From NCBI GenBank assembly GCA_030015575.1, contig JASDDO010000001.1, positions 319,271,595-319,335,594 of the forward strand: a stretch of DNA of 64,000 nt, written 5' to 3'. Both the position numbers and the translations under genes were made by a program. Below are positions 45,391 through 58,323 of this stretch, in pieces (the first letter of the stretch is position 1; each line of letters begins with the position of its first letter). Source of the stretch: Agapanthus africanus. Lineage: Eukaryota; Streptophyta; Magnoliopsida; Asparagales; Amaryllidaceae. The notes under the pieces were generated by a model. It was not told where the DNA came from, ran no database searches, and saw only the letters and a list, made by a program, of their open reading frames with translations.

Positions 45391-47601
45391 TGTCAGTGAT
45401 ATGTATGCCCTAGAGGCCATTACTGTACATGCGATGTATATTGTAGTGGATGCTTGGACATATATATAGAGGACTTTCTTGCTCGACATGATAGTATGCT
45501 ATCTGGTTGCTCTTTATCTTAACATTTACTCTGATAGTCTCTATGTTACATGTTGATAAAGCCCTTAGGATGAGTACTTGACTACCAGGACTATGATGCA
45601 GATCATACAGTGTGGGGACAGTGTAGTCGCTAAGTACATCCTTTAAATGTTCCTAGTCGCAGGTGTATCGAGACAGGGCATTGATATACCAGAGTAGACT
45701 AGCGTATGCTTCTTGACCCATGTGGATGGGCGATGGATGATCCCATATCCATTGATGTTTGACATCAGAGATAGTATACGGGTGCTCAGTGGAGACTGGG
45801 TACACTGGACGGACTCGCCAAGAACTCCCAGATTGTATTATACCTCACGTCAGATGGCAGTTCTCTGGTGACACTGGTACAGGTTAGTCTGTAGACCCGA
45901 GATCGTCATAGAGTCTTGTGTGATTCCCACTGTGCTTTGATTTCCATCATACCACGTCCAAGAGGGCATGCAAAACGGTGGCTTTTAGGTACAGTCCCGA
46001 ATCATATGGAGGCAATGAGCGATAGGAGGGGTTTCATCGCTCCCGGTATAGGGAGTTGATATTGCGCTGTGTTCGATTGGCTATAACTGGAAATCCCTGG
46101 CCAGGGTTGCTGAGATTTACTGGTAAGTGTTATCAGTAGTTTCTCAAACTGTTATGGACCTCATATCGATACGACTTATTGGTTATTGGGGTCTGACGTT
46201 TACCACCCCTAAACTGGATATGCGACATATCAAACGAAGAGACCGGACTGTACGGGAGTGTTACTGATTGGATTCGCAGGAGAATGTACATGCTTGCTTG
46301 TTGATCTTCTGATTTCTCAATACCTAGGTGGCTGTTACGTTTAGCTGACCGCTTGCAGCTTGTGGGTGTTTGATATAATCATCACCTACTGCCGGCGTAT
46401 TGACGATTCTTTAGAGTCCTACACAGAGGTTTCCTGGCTCAGGCAAAACGGAGTAGGAGCACATATGTGATGTGTGCGGGACCGAGAATAATACGATATG
46501 AGATACCGTATTCTATTCTCGCGATATATGATATCGGCCGGGTATATGTGATATAGCCAGGTCCTCGGATCAAGTGTTGATTCGATGAAATGGTACATGT
46601 TATATTAGTCGGTTATATGCAATATAGCCGGATTGTCGGATCAAGTGTTGATTCGATAATTTAATGTATAATTATATATGTGATATATTACATTACGTTA
46701 ACTAATATAAGCTCGCTTTATTGATTCATTTTCTCACCGGATAATACATTGATATATATGCGATATATGTTAATTGTATTATTTTCTTTTGTTACAAAAG
46801 TATATTATATATGTGATATATAATATTGTAACAAGTTATGATTACAAATACAACATGATTTGTGGAGATTAAACAAGTTAGGGTTTAATTTATGTTAGCA
46901 TTTGGGTTAGTTTTTTCATGAAACTTCTAGAAGCTTTATTTTTGTTTTAAGCTTAGATATTTTGTATTGATATTTTGTGTAGATATTTCTTAACCCAACC
47001 CAAACCCTTTACCCTAGTTAATTCTCTACAAGAGTTAAGCCTTCATTCTTAACCCAAGATTGGATTTGTAAACACAACAAGAATTCATAATTCATCACAA
47101 ATAGATTTCTTCTTCCTCCTCCTCCTTGAAAAAACTTTCTAGCTTTTTGACTTGTGATGATTTAAAGTGAGAAAATGAAAACAAAAGAGAGCAAAATTCC
47201 TACTTCATCATCCTCATCTATTCTAGCCACTTAGATTAGGGTGTTCACTTCACTAATACTTGATTAGAGAAGTAAAAGCTTGATCTTGAGATTCTTCAAG
47301 TAGATTATCTTCGAAAAGGAAGACTTCAAGCAAGAATAGATCATTCGACTTGTGGAGCCTCTCTTGAGTTCGGGAGATCATGGATCGCGGCAAAGGGACT
47401 ACTACTCGGAGCTTATGAAGCGAAGGAACGGACTACAAAGGTTGTAATCCCTCTCTCTTAGATGTAAAGTTGTTTACATGAATGTTAAACCTAATTCTCT
47501 AGTTAAGATCTTGGTTAGGGTTTGTTTAGCACCCCAAAAATTTTAAAGTAGCATGTTTGATACCTTCCTAAACCTTGCTAAGGTGCTATACTAACCCTAC
47601 A
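45391..47601 (+). repeat. 3' LTR of C
   Basis: 2211 bp, TGTCAG...CCTACA. Uninterrupted version of the 5' LTR of C, and so shows the empty site of B. Followed by the right duplication TAAAT (47602-47606). Confidence 0.93.
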
Positions 47602-48060
47602 TAAATTGATCTTAGTCTCAAATGAGATTAACGATCCTTAAACCCAACCCAAAACCAAATCTATGAAAATACGGATTTAGACTAATCCACGGCTTACGGG
47701 CGACAACGTAAATTAGTCTCCGTATACAATCCATGGGCAACCAAAAATGAAACAAACATACACGACACGAAGTGACCATTTGGAGAAAGAGAAAGTGGTT
47801 GCCGCGATACGGTAGCGTAATTAACTGCAGGGGCTTGCGCCTGCAGGGAAGAGCGTCCCCACAATCAAAAACCCCTCATAATGAGGGGGGATCTGAAGAA
47901 GTCTGCTACAACGGCCGCATCCGTCTAAACCTTCGATATACGGTGTCATAAATCAAATTGGCACCTTCGGAGAGGTGGACGGATAAAACCAAATAGCATC
48001 TGCCCCCAAATTCAGGCAAGACGACCTACGCGGTTCCGTCTCTGTATTCGGCGGAGAACA
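47602..48060 (+). repeat. 3' LTR of E, right part
   Basis: Matches about 9395-9856 of the 5' LTR. Ends GAGAACA at 48060. The following ATGAT (48061-48065) may be the right target duplication of E; its partner is not visible. Confidence 0.88.
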
Positions 48061-49617
48061 ATGATCAACATGAAATCTAGATATATCTGTATGAGAAAAC
48101 TGTGTTCTTATCTTAATAAAATTTTAGTATTATAAAACTGGAGTATCATCAAATGAAATCGACAGAAATCCGTGTCAAATATCGATACAATATATGCATC
48201 AATATCTTAGTAGCCATCTCTCAGATCGGCCCTCAAATCTGTCAAATCACACGACTCCGGTCGGTATCCTCTGGATAACTGTCGGGTCAATAATCACCGG
48301 TAGGTAGTGCTCCCCTGCCGGGCTCAACATCTCTCTATATGGCCTTCTTGCCCCGGGGTACCTCACCGGGTCCACCATGTACCCGCAAACGGTTCCTCTT
48401 ACTCCTCGAATCGGGTATGTGTACACACGTGGCTCAAAAACCGAGAAAACTCATGGTGGACGCCACACACATCATATCACGAGAAAACCGCAATTTGCAT
48501 TTTAAAATGATAATAGGTTTATAAAATTCTTGCGGTTTCTCTAAATCCAGAAATCTCATGAAATACTGAAATTTTCATAATCGGCCATAAGCCCTTCAAT
48601 AGTGCATAACAGAATGAATACATGAATGTATGCGACATCTAAATAAGAAATGCAATATCTAAAGTAACATGTGAGAGCAAGAATACTAACAATATGAATA
48701 AACTACCGGCTAGGAGGTTATACCAGTGAAGTAACGTTTTCTAATGTGTACGTGACATAGAAATTACCGATGATGATGTGTGTGAGCCGGCCAGTAAGTG
48801 TACGTGCAACATACGCATCATCGGTAATGGTGTAGGTGTTCTAGCAGACGAGATCATAACAGAAAGTAAACAGCAAAAGCAACAATAAGGTATATCAACT
48901 ACATACGAGCCATACCGTTTATCATGTTTAAATAGAACGAATCGTTGTTTTTAGAAAAGTAGGGACTATGGTGTTTTGAGAAAATAGATGTCTTTTGAAA
49001 ATCCGTAGCATCCCCCGTTTATACTTTGAAAAAGCCTACGATTCGTCGGTTTTGAAAATAGGTATGATTCGAGCCTAAGTTAACCTTTATCTACGCAACT
49101 AAAGACTAAACTAAGAAACTAGTCGAAGGTGATAAGAAATCTATAATATCCCGAGCCGATATATCTAATAGTCAGCGATCCAGCCTCATATAATCACGTA
49201 CGGTAATAATATATCGTACGACATTCTCGAGTCAAGAATGCGGATTAATCATCATATACATCTCGTACGGTAATATCAATCATACGGCGTCCCCAAAATC
49301 GAGGGTACGGGTCAAATATCATTATAAATCATCATTCGTACGGTATCAATTTTCGTACTATATCAATATCATAAATCAGTGGTAAGGATCTAAGGTCTCG
49401 TACAATCTATTATATCATCAAAATACATGTTATCACATGCTTGCATAAATATCGCCCAACGATCCTTTATTATATCATATCATATACGGTGTCTCGACTC
49501 AATCACATATCATAGCCTCACGGCATCATGCCCGATCATATCGACTCATATCCATATAACATATATTATCCTCATCTCACGTGTATCTGTATAAATATAT
49601 CTGTATATATATAATCA

Positions 49618-49720
49618 AACACACATACACACACACACACGCACACATACACACGCATATATATATACACACACATATACACGCATCTATCAAGTGTGTG
49701 TGTGTGCGTGCGGGTGTGTG
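49618..49720. repeat. CA/GT microsatellite cluster
   Basis: CA-rich runs at 49620-49690 followed by GT-rich runs at 49694-49720, so the two can fold back on each other. Confidence 0.85.
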
Positions 49721-49834
49721 TGACTACACATATCCTAAAGTTCAAGACTAAGGTAAAAGATCCTACTACGGACATGCTTATTCTAATCCTACGGTTTCCT
49801 AAAATCCTATTTGCTAAGTATCCAAATCTTGTAC

Positions 49835-49837
<3 letters not shown>

Positions 49838-49873
<36 letters not shown>
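49838..49873. repeat. (TA)n microsatellite
   Basis: About 17 TA units in a row. Confidence 0.9.
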
Positions 49874-49878
<5 letters not shown>

Positions 49879-51002
49879 ACATATCTTACGGTTGCGGGGG
49901 TGCTATACGCCATCCACCCGACTTCCTCCATAGATATACATCTACTCACCTCGATCCTTGCTTGCCGAAGTCGATGAGGCCTTGCTCTCCTTCTTCGTCT
50001 CGAAGTCCATGCCAAGGTAACTACATTTCAAATATGCAGTATCGTAATTAAGAATCAACACGAGAAAACCGAAACGGCATAGGAAGTGCACATAGGTTAG
50101 AACCTACGACCTACGCATGCAAGAATAGTCAAACAACTCTCGACGTTGTCGTGCAAACGTCAATCGACCGAGATAAAACACAATTACCAAAATCCAATGT
50201 TAACAAAACTCGCAAAACGAATTCAAAAACTCATGAAAATACTTCCAAATTTTTCTCAGGTGAGAATTTGCCAATTTTGCATATAGGATAGGTCTAATTA
50301 CTAGATATAGAAACCCTGAACCAAGAACGAACCATACCCAACATGCCCAGGCCGCAATTTTCGGCCAAAAGGCTTAAATTTGCGGCCAGAAAATGGATTT
50401 GGGGTCTCGGGTCTTGGGGTTAGCTTCTAGGTCACTTGTACATATCACTGTGATCGCTAAATATTTTTCAGGGTTATCTAGTTGTAGCAGATCTCCATAC
50501 ATCATCACAATTTCCACAAAAACCCGATATCGGCAAATCTATAGTCCATGTCTTGGGTTTTATTCTCTGGTTTGGTCCAGGTTTTATACACTAAAAGGGT
50601 TGTAGTCAAGACTAACTTCAATTACACCTTTACAACTCAAAATATCCCCCTAACCTCAGCTTGGAAAATTCCATCACTAATCCTCATTAGTTTAACTCTA
50701 ATACACTATAAGACATAAAGAAACTAAATTTCTAAACCAATGGTGTAGAATTTACCTCATGGAACAACTAAGGAAAAACCTTAGATGATCCCAAATGCTC
50801 AAAGTCAAAACTTGATTCCACCAATGGGTTTGTAGTGAAGAGGGGAATAATTTTTGTGAAGGTAGCAAGGTATTTTAGTGGATATTTGGGGCTGGTGTGA
50901 GGGTGGAAGTGAGGTGGAGAAATGGGGATGAAGGAGAACAAGGAAGGAGGTGAGGAAAAATGAAAAGGTAAGGAAATGTGTAGAAGAGTGTAGATATCTC
51001 AC

Positions 51003-51021
51003 ACTCTCTCTCTCTCTCTCT
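51003..51021. repeat. (CT)n microsatellite
   Basis: Run of CT units within the minus-strand LTR; the LTR at 56168 has a CT run in a similar place. Confidence 0.8.
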
Positions 51022-51440
51022 AAATATCTTATCATATAAAATTCCTTCTTTTCTTTTCTTTTTAAAAAAAAACAATAAAAACCATACATATATGCCCAAA
51101 TAAGGAATTAAAATCATGGTTCATAACAAACAAAAATTGTAACAAGTGTATGCAACATGTTTTGTTGCATGTCATGCACATAAACATGATTAATGCATAA
51201 TTAGTAAATATTAATCAAGTTTATCATAATTTGCATATAATTAATTTATAAAATGTCTAAATCACATAAATTCTTTCAAAATCAATATTTGATATAAATT
51301 TCCAAATATTTTCCAAACTATCGATATATAATTATACCCCTTCATTAAAACTAATTCTCATACTTAATAATATTCATGAAGTTTATTATTTTAATCATTT
51401 AAATTCCCAAAAATAATATTTTATTTTATAAAATGTTACA

Positions 51441-53170
51441 TTCCACCTTTCCCTAAACAAGTTCAAAAGCGTCAATCTACCATTATCATGTTTAGTTTAT
51501 TAGCATGGAATCAAAAAGATATAAAATTTAATCACAGAAATTCATCTTTGAAAACCATAGAGAAGAATAGAGAGGAAATCAAACAATCATGATAGCAAGT
51601 ATAATTCAAAAACCCTAGAAGTAAATTAGCTACTTGTAATAGAAGAAAGAAAATAATCAAAGAAAATATATTTCATATTAAGAATAACTTTACAAAATAT
51701 CAATTTGATCTCTCCCAAATCCCTAAAACAATTAAAACATGGAGAGATGAAATCTTAACGAGGCTTTACAGCAGAATATATATGCTTTCTGGAAAATCTA
51801 AGGGTACATTATAGAAGATAAGAGGAAATACAAATTTGCCTAAAATATCTGAGATCCTGAAGCCCTAGAATTTCGACCAAAATCACTAAAATTCGGTTTT
51901 GGCCGAATTTTGGTAGGATTTGGGCTTCAGGTTTTTTCCATATTTTGTGATTTGATCTCGAGAATCTTGTTCTACGCTTTGTTTTTGATAATTTGTTCTT
52001 TTGTCTCTGTTTATGCTTGATTAAGTCCGCATCCAACGCACTTAGTCCGTCTTTTGCACACTTTTCCCTTTTAGCCCCATGAACTGCAATAATTGACAAA
52101 ATATACCTGGAACAATATAAAATAGGTAAAATAAAGATAAATATTGCTATATAAATGTGCATTAAAATACACCAATCACTTTGCACTTCTTTATTCACTA
52201 TGGAAAACTGAACAAAACGGATCAAAAATAACGAGGAATTTTTATGTTGTTTTGTTGTTTAAAAATTTTTATAGAGATTTTTTAAGAAAAAAGATAAAAA
52301 GGAGAAGTTCACAAGGTGACAACAAAGAGTTAACATGAATAATCAAAAATCTAAAGAACCACCTTCCCCAGCAACAACGAAGCCATTTTGTTCGATAAGT
52401 AAAACTAGTTCTTAAGTATAACCGCAATGCACGGCGAACCGGCGAGTACGGGTCATCCCACATGGAAGATTCATTCATTTTAGAGTTGATTTAGGTGAGT
52501 TAAAGATTTGTGTTATAAGAGAGTTTGGTTTTGTCACAAGAAACCAAAAAGAACACAAGAATAAAGAGAAGGAAAGAAAAGCTAGGAGAGAGAAATGCTC
52601 AGGATTTTGGGTTACGTAGACTAGTTTGGCCCAGCACCAACTAATCCTACCCTCGTTTTGACTAACCAAACTACATACTAATTCAATTTAAGAGAATGCC
52701 ATAAACTTAAATACTTGATTTAAGGATAATAACCCATCAATTTGTACAATGAACTAGTAAGCAATTAGTTATTCTTAAATGCTAATTGTAGGCTTAACTA
52801 ATAGGGATTAGGAGAGTATGAATGATTAGGGGGAGGCAAAACCAATCCATTCCCAATAACATCACCCATCAAACCATATTCCACTGTTAACTAATCCTAC
52901 ACTTAGCGTTTCTAACCCAAACAAAGTTAACGTTGATCTTCACTAACTATAGTCCATCAGAATTAATCACAACCAAAAAGGAGGAGGCAAAGCCATCATT
53001 TCTAATTGATTTGATTAAGAATGGAGTATCAAAAAGGAAGTGGGTTAATCTTTGATTGGGTTAGTTATATTAATCAAGAGAGGGAGATTAGAAGGAGGCA
53101 AAACCATCATGAGCTATAACTATTCACTAATCATAATGAAAGAAAAATAAACACAAGAAAGAATACAGAG
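51441..53170. other. AT-rich stretch without genes
   Basis: No convincing coding region or RNA gene. Phrases such as GGAGGCAAARCCAT recur (near 52830, 52985 and 53095). Near 52360-52380 the minus strand carries a weak look-alike of the PBS of some plant gypsy elements. Probably worn retroelement DNA, but I cannot assign it. Confidence 0.5.
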
Positions 53171-54402
53171 CATAGGTGATAGGTGATGGAGGTCCTTTTC
53201 GGGTCTCCGTCAGATGTTGTCTTCAGTCGATCTCCCGGTGGATTTTGGAGGTAATCCCCTGTTGCGTGTGGGTCTCAATGGGTTTTGAGGGGATTGGTGA
53301 TTTGGAGGAGTTTGGCGCCGAGTACCTGCAAAGAAGTCCAGGGGTGGTTTGGTACCACCGAGGACCCTCCGACGATCAAGTTAGTACTAGATCCGAGCAG
53401 AGTAACGGCTAAGTGGAGAAAAAATGGCTTACTTGACCTCTCTATGATGGGGGTTTATATAGCAGCAGCAGCACGCAGCAGCAGGCGCGAGAATCTCACC
53501 GGCAGTTACGCTCCCGACGTCACGCCCGAGTAAAGAGCGGATCACCCATTAATAGGGATCGTGATGGCGTGGAACGTGGGGCGTTACTGGCGGAGAATCT
53601 GCGCGTGGCGAGATTTGCGGTGCGGCGGTTACGCCTGTGAGTGGTGAAGTTGGTCGGCCGGAGGGACCGGGGGAGACGGCCTCGGCTAGGGAGCTCGGAG
53701 GCGAGCAAGAGGGCCGATGAGTCTTGGTCTTGTGGCAGCTCGGGGAGAGTAGAGGGGCCGAGGAGGCCAATTTGCAGGGGGGCCCGAGGAGGGCCGGCTT
53801 GTGCTTGCAGGCCGGGTACAGGGGTGGCCTGGTCGGCCCCTGTGGGCCCTTTCTTCTGAGTTCTGGGACACGTCATCTGCCACGTGTCCTGATCTTTGGG
53901 ATCGTCAATATCGAGCATCATCATTAGCCCCCCACTCTTGTCCGACCAGTTGGTGGGTCGGGTCAGGAGCGGACTGCCGGGCCGCCCGGGGTGAGCTCCC
54001 TCCTAAGGTTTCGTCGGGACGCGTCCTCGAGCAGTCAGTTGTCTTTTCTGTCAGCGAATCAGGGAGAGATCTCTGCATTTAAGGAAGGTGCGCCGGCTCG
54101 TGCATCCTGCCATTGAAGCGACGGTCCACGTTTCAAGCGTCGGTTGGCCGACGCGACACCTGCAGGGATGCGGTCCAGTGTGGGAACGACAAGTGGAGCA
54201 ATCGGAGCCGTTGGACGCGAGGAGGCGTCTCGGCGGGAGTTGAAGGGCGCCGTTGGATGAGGTCGCTCGCGGTGATAAATAGGGGTGGGGCCCTCTCCAG
54301 GGCCCCTACTCCTTCATATTTCCCGTTCTAAGTCCTGCTTGCTCGGCGCTCGTCTTCTTTCTTCCGCTTTCGTTTCCCGAGGACCCTTCTTTTCAAGGTC
54401 AG
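53171..54402 (+). other. GC-rich upstream region of PF04195-type gene
   Basis: Base composition changes sharply to GC-rich here. No recognisable protein; open frames on both strands reflect few stops in GC-rich DNA. A TATA-like GATAAATAGGG lies at about 54274-54284, 120 bp before the ATG at 54403, and GTTTATATAGC lies near 53452. Both could be core promoters; this is inference. Confidence 0.45.
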
Positions 54403-56165
54403 ATGTCTTCCTTTGTCGAGTCAGTAGATGCCGTCGGAGTAGGTTCTAGGGACCCTTTAGGTGAGCCTAAGTCCTCCCGGGGAGCAGGGGTCGGGCCTTC
54501 TTCCCTGGATTGTGCGGCGAGGGCAGCCCCCAGGGAGGAGGCGGTAGATGCTGCCCCCTGCAGCTCTTATTGGACGAGGCATGAGGACGATCTCGCCAAT
54601 GCTCGAGCTCGCTTCCACATTCCCTCACGTTATACGCTTCGTCTGGCCAAGGAGGGACAGAGGGCAGACCAAGTACGGGGCGGGGAGATCGCCCTGTATT
54701 TGGAAGCTTTTTGGGGTAGAATGCGCCTGCCCTTCTCTCCCGAGGTCGTCGAAGCGTTGAACTTTTTCGGGTTAGTCCCTTGGCTAGTTGGTGCCGAACT
54801 CGTGGAGGATTCTCCTCGGGTTCCTGACCCGCCTGAAGTTATAGGCGATTCCTTTCAGCCTCTCCCTCCTTGATTCTTCCCTCGTCTTCAAAAATCACCC
54901 TGGTGGTCGAGCGGGCGACCCGAGGTGGGTCTACCTCTCTTTCAGAAAGCGACAGTGGGGAGCCGCCGGGACAGGGGTTGTAGCCCTGCCTTCTTCCATT
55001 CATGACTGGAAGAAGAAGTTCTTCTTTGTTTCCCCTCCCGAGGGCGAGGACTGGCCCGTGCCTACTAAGTGGTCGAGGGAGAAATGCTTGCCAGGGAACC
55101 AGTCCAGTGACCCCGTCACGGTGAGAGTGGCGTCGTGGGAGCCCATCCCCGTTTCGACGTGCTGCTGTCTGAAAGGGTCCTAAGTTGGGCCGGGCTCAGC
55201 CCCGTTGAGTTCGTCGATAAGTTTAGGCTTTCTTTTTAGCTTGTATATTGCTTGCGTTGCTGACTTCTTTACATTTGGTTTTGTGCAGGACCCATGGATA
55301 TGGACTTGCTTCGATCTTCCATGCGCCAGCCGAGGAAGATCGCGAAGGCTGGGGGCGCCAGCTCTTCCCGCCCTAAGCCTGCCCCGGCTCCTTCTCCTCC
55401 GGTGGTTAAGGGGCGTTCGGGAGAGGATCCCGCCCCGGGGCCTAGCAGGGTGTCGGGACGGAAGCAGGCTCGGATTCTGGAGGACCCGGCCTCGGAGGAG
55501 GAGATCAGCTCTCCCTCGGAGCCGCTCGAGAGGAGTTCCCGGAGACCTTCCAGGGGCTCGCCCTCACCGATCATGGTGGAGGAAGGGGGCCTCCAGTTCG
55601 CCGTGCCGTCGGGGCTATCCGTCGTGGATAGCCTGCTACATGAAATAGAGACATCGGCCAGGGGTAGAGTCCCCGGGGGGACCTTCAGGACTCAGCTGGC
55701 GTCCATCACCCGGGAGTCTGTGCAGGTAAGTGTTAGGTTTTTTGTGAGATTCGGTGCCTTCTTCGTCTTTATGATCTCTTTCCTTTCTTTCAGGTTCTCC
55801 AGCACGTTGCCCTCGCCTTACGCATGGAGGCCGAGATGATAGCCCCGGCGATGAAAGCTGCGGGCCAGCTCGCCTCGCTGGAAGAGAGCTCCAAGCGGGA
55901 GCTGGAGGCGGTGATGGCGAGGGTCGCCGCCTTGGAGGGCGAGGTGGAGGTCGGGAAGCGGGAGGTCGCCCGGTACCGCGAGGCCGCCGTAGCTGCCGAG
56001 GCCAAGCTTGAGGACACTCAGGTGCTTGCCGGCAACCTGAAGAAGACGGTGAAAACCCTCCGGAAGGAGCTGGGGCGGCGGTCGAGTCGGCGAAGTCGGC
56101 CGACCTGAGAGCGGCGAAGGCGGTGGAGGGCTACAAGAAGTCGAAGGACTTCTATGATGACTTGG
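54403..56165 (+). pseudogene. Decayed 'putative gypsy type transposon' (PF04195-like) gene
   Basis: Exon 1 (54403-54870) has RYTLRLAKEGQRAD and PFSPEVVEALNFFGLVPWL, the pattern I associate with plant PF04195 proteins, but ends in TGA. A second piece without ATG (about 54925-55170) has VYLSFRKRQWGAAG and DWKKKFFFVSPPEGEDW, typical of the second half of that domain, and ends in TAA. Exon 3 (55289-55725; splice acceptor TTGTGCAG) is a Pro/Ser-rich linker. A 68-bp intron (GTAAG...TTTCAG, 55726-55793) leads in phase to exon 4 (55794-56165), a Glu/Lys/Ala-rich coiled coil. A missing G near 56072-56075 breaks exon 4; restoring phase would carry the coiled coil to 56165, where an LTR inserted. Such genes occur in large non-autonomous plant retroelements; function unknown. 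Confidence 0.65.
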
Positions 56166-56167
56166 CC
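56163..56167. other. Presumed left target duplication (TGGCC)
   Basis: Five bases before the LTR start TGTAACACC. The right copy is outside the window or lost, so this is only presumed. Confidence 0.4.
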
Positions 56168-56593
56168 TGTAACACCTTAGATTGTGTTTTGTTGCTAATT
56201 ATATTTTTATATATGGTTTTTAATAAAAGTTTACCAAATTTAGTTTTAAATATTTTATCCTATTTAATGAGTATTTTATTAGAATTTTGTTAGGCACACA
56301 CACACTTGTGCATGATAACTAGGGTTTAGAGATGGGGTTAGACCATGTTTAGCAAGCATGATAGATTAACCCATTCTCTTTAAGTTTTTAATTATTGTAT
56401 TAAGTGTTTTGGGTGTAATAGTGATGGTTGTTTTAAAAGTGAAAATGAATTTAAATAGGCTTTTTAAATTGGCTTCATGGTTGACTTGGGGGAGAGAGAG
56501 AGAGGGCATGGGGCATCATGGTATGAGCCATGCCTCATTTAATGATGAGAGAGAAGGAGAGAGGGAGGGGTTCTAGCCTTACTCTCATTTTTC

Positions 56594-56780
56594 TCACTCT
56601 CATATCACTCATCTCTCACTCTCTCTCTCTCTCACACACACACACACAGCAGAGCAGCAGTTGCAGCAGCCCAGGAGAAGCAGCAGCAACACCAGAAGCA
56701 GCAGCAGCAGCCATCAGCATCATCATCATCCTCACAACTGCATCAGCAACAGCAGCAGCCACAGCAGCTCCATATCCCCT
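56594..56780. repeat. CT, CA and CAG simple repeats
   Basis: Runs of CT (56610-56630), CA (56632-56646) and interrupted CAG/CAT/CAA (56645-56770) in a row. Confidence 0.85.
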
Positions 56781-58323
56781 CCTTCTTCTTCCTCCTGCCT
56801 TCTAGGGCTCTCTTGGGTATATTTCTGAACCCCAATCCCTAGTTTGCTTAGTTGTGTGATTATTAGTGTCGGTTTGTGTTAAATTAGCCAATTTAGTGCT
56901 AGATTATGGTGATTTATGTGGAAATTGGGTTAGAATGAGTTTGAGTTAGTTAACCTAGCTCATTTTAGTGTTGTTGGGTCACCTCAACTGAGATTCAACC
57001 CAGGTTTCACAAAAATACCATAGGTTTTCCTTTTCGTGCTAAATTGTCGTTTTAAGCGATATTTGTGATTTCTGTGATCTGCTTGTGACCCGATGGATTC
57101 AAGTTAAAATTGAGAAGACTGCAGTATAGTGGATAGGTGCTGATACCCCAGATTTAACCCGACCCCCAAATTCCATCTCATGGCTGCCAATTAATTCGTT
57201 CTGGACGCAATTTGCGGCCAGATGGGTAGGGTTTGGGTTGGGGTTTGGTCCATTGGGTGTCTGCTGCTATGTGTAGTTCTGTGGTATACTTATTTTTGCA
57301 ATATAGGTTCTGTGTAGAAATCTGGGATCAAATACCGTTTTTCATGTCCGTTGTGTTTGCGCGATACGCGCGATACGTGAGTGGGTTCTGTGATCCAGCG
57401 TATCGCGGCGTGTCGCGATGGTTTTAGACGCATGCACACACGATTCAGCGTATCATGCACACGCGCGTTTAGTTCGCGACGCGAGTTTCTCGTTTCGATT
57501 CGATATCGCGTTTCGCGGAATATTTGGCTTATATGTGATTTCCATGTCTTATTTGCAGGTTTGCAGACAGGGACTACGGACACGGCTACAGGGGGAGCAG
57601 ATGGTAGGATTCACCTAGCGTGGAGCGTAGGTGAGTAGATTTAACATCTACAGGGGAATCGCCCGCATGGCATTATGCGTCTGGGCTAGGATTCAAATAC
57701 CTGTCGCGCATTCTACGTCATTGTTAGAATTGCGCCTTTATTTTAGTTCCTTGATATAGTTGTACTGTGACTAGCAGCCATAGGACACTGCACACATTAT
57801 TGACGGTTCATGTTGCACGAGCACGGATGGTATGCTACACACACACCGTCAATAATTGCCATGTCACACACAACCCCTTATAGATTCTATTGCCTATCAT
57901 ACTTGACATCTATCTTATCGTATACCTGTAGTGTATCTTACCTTTAGTGATAGGTACATATACACTTTGCGATACAGCTACAGGTATACCATGCATATAT
58001 TTTAGTTATACTGGGGGGGTTTCCTACATATATTACTTATACCCAGGGGGGTATACGACATCAGTTCTTATAGGTAGATACCTATACTTGGCTGTACCTT
58101 ATTGATTTTGCATACATCTGGTTCAGTTATATACTTTTGTTTCCCTGCTCGTATTCAGATATATCGCATATATTTATTCCTGGATTTGCGCATTGTTTAT
58201 TTGGATTTTATATGATGTTTTCGGGATTTGGGAACCGCGGGAGTTCATGAAATTATGCATACATGAACAACCCGGTTTCCTTGATATGATATTTATGCGT
58301 CCACCATGAGTTTTATCGGTGCT

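Larger units (their letters stand above)
17509..47601 (+). mobile_element. Element C: Ty1/copia element, itself split by B and D
   Basis: Plus-strand element of the same family as A, inserted in the 3' LTR of E with duplication TAAAT. Parts: 5' LTR 17509-19475 and 29874-30097, PBS 30099-30111, leader, reduced gag 32714-32953, pol remnant 32954-34296 and 44245-45374, PPT 45375-45390, 3' LTR 45391-47601. The two LTRs differ at about 3-4% of positions where compared. Protease is lost by a 94-bp deletion. Not functional. Confidence 0.93.
48061..51440 (-). repeat. Del/Tekay-like LTR, minus strand, cut by E
   Basis: On the minus strand it begins TGTAACATTTTATAAAAT at 51440, preceded by a purine-rich AGGGAAAGGTGGAA that could be a PPT. 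A stretch near 48440-48480 (GGCGTCCACCATGAGTTTT on the minus strand) and a GGTGAGTAG exon-end-like site near 49935-49945 also occur in the LTR at 56168-58328, so the two are related in architecture. Lineage is from memory of TGTAACA-type plant LTRs. The far end is lost at the junction with E. No gene is present. Confidence 0.6.

Noticed and set aside
17509..47601. A-D as mosaic recombinants, from differing distribution of the RT deletion, leader segment and U5 type
   Set aside because: With four elements these characters give only one informative split, so no conflict can be shown.
48307..48524. Plus-strand frames of 61-67 codons
   Set aside because: Chance frames within the minus-strand LTR; no domain.
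49572..50015. 147-codon minus-strand frame
   Set aside because: Mostly translation of CA and TA microsatellites; no protein character.
52358..52385. Primer-binding site of another gypsy element on the minus strand
   Set aside because: Resembles the known TGGCGCCGTTG type with several mismatches and no clear LTR end beside it.
53520..54331. Several overlapping frames on both strands in the GC-rich block
   Set aside because: Stop codons are rare in GC-rich DNA; no domain recognised and frames conflict with each other.
56530..56805. 91-codon plus-strand frame
   Set aside because: Made of CT, CA and CAG simple repeats inside an LTR.
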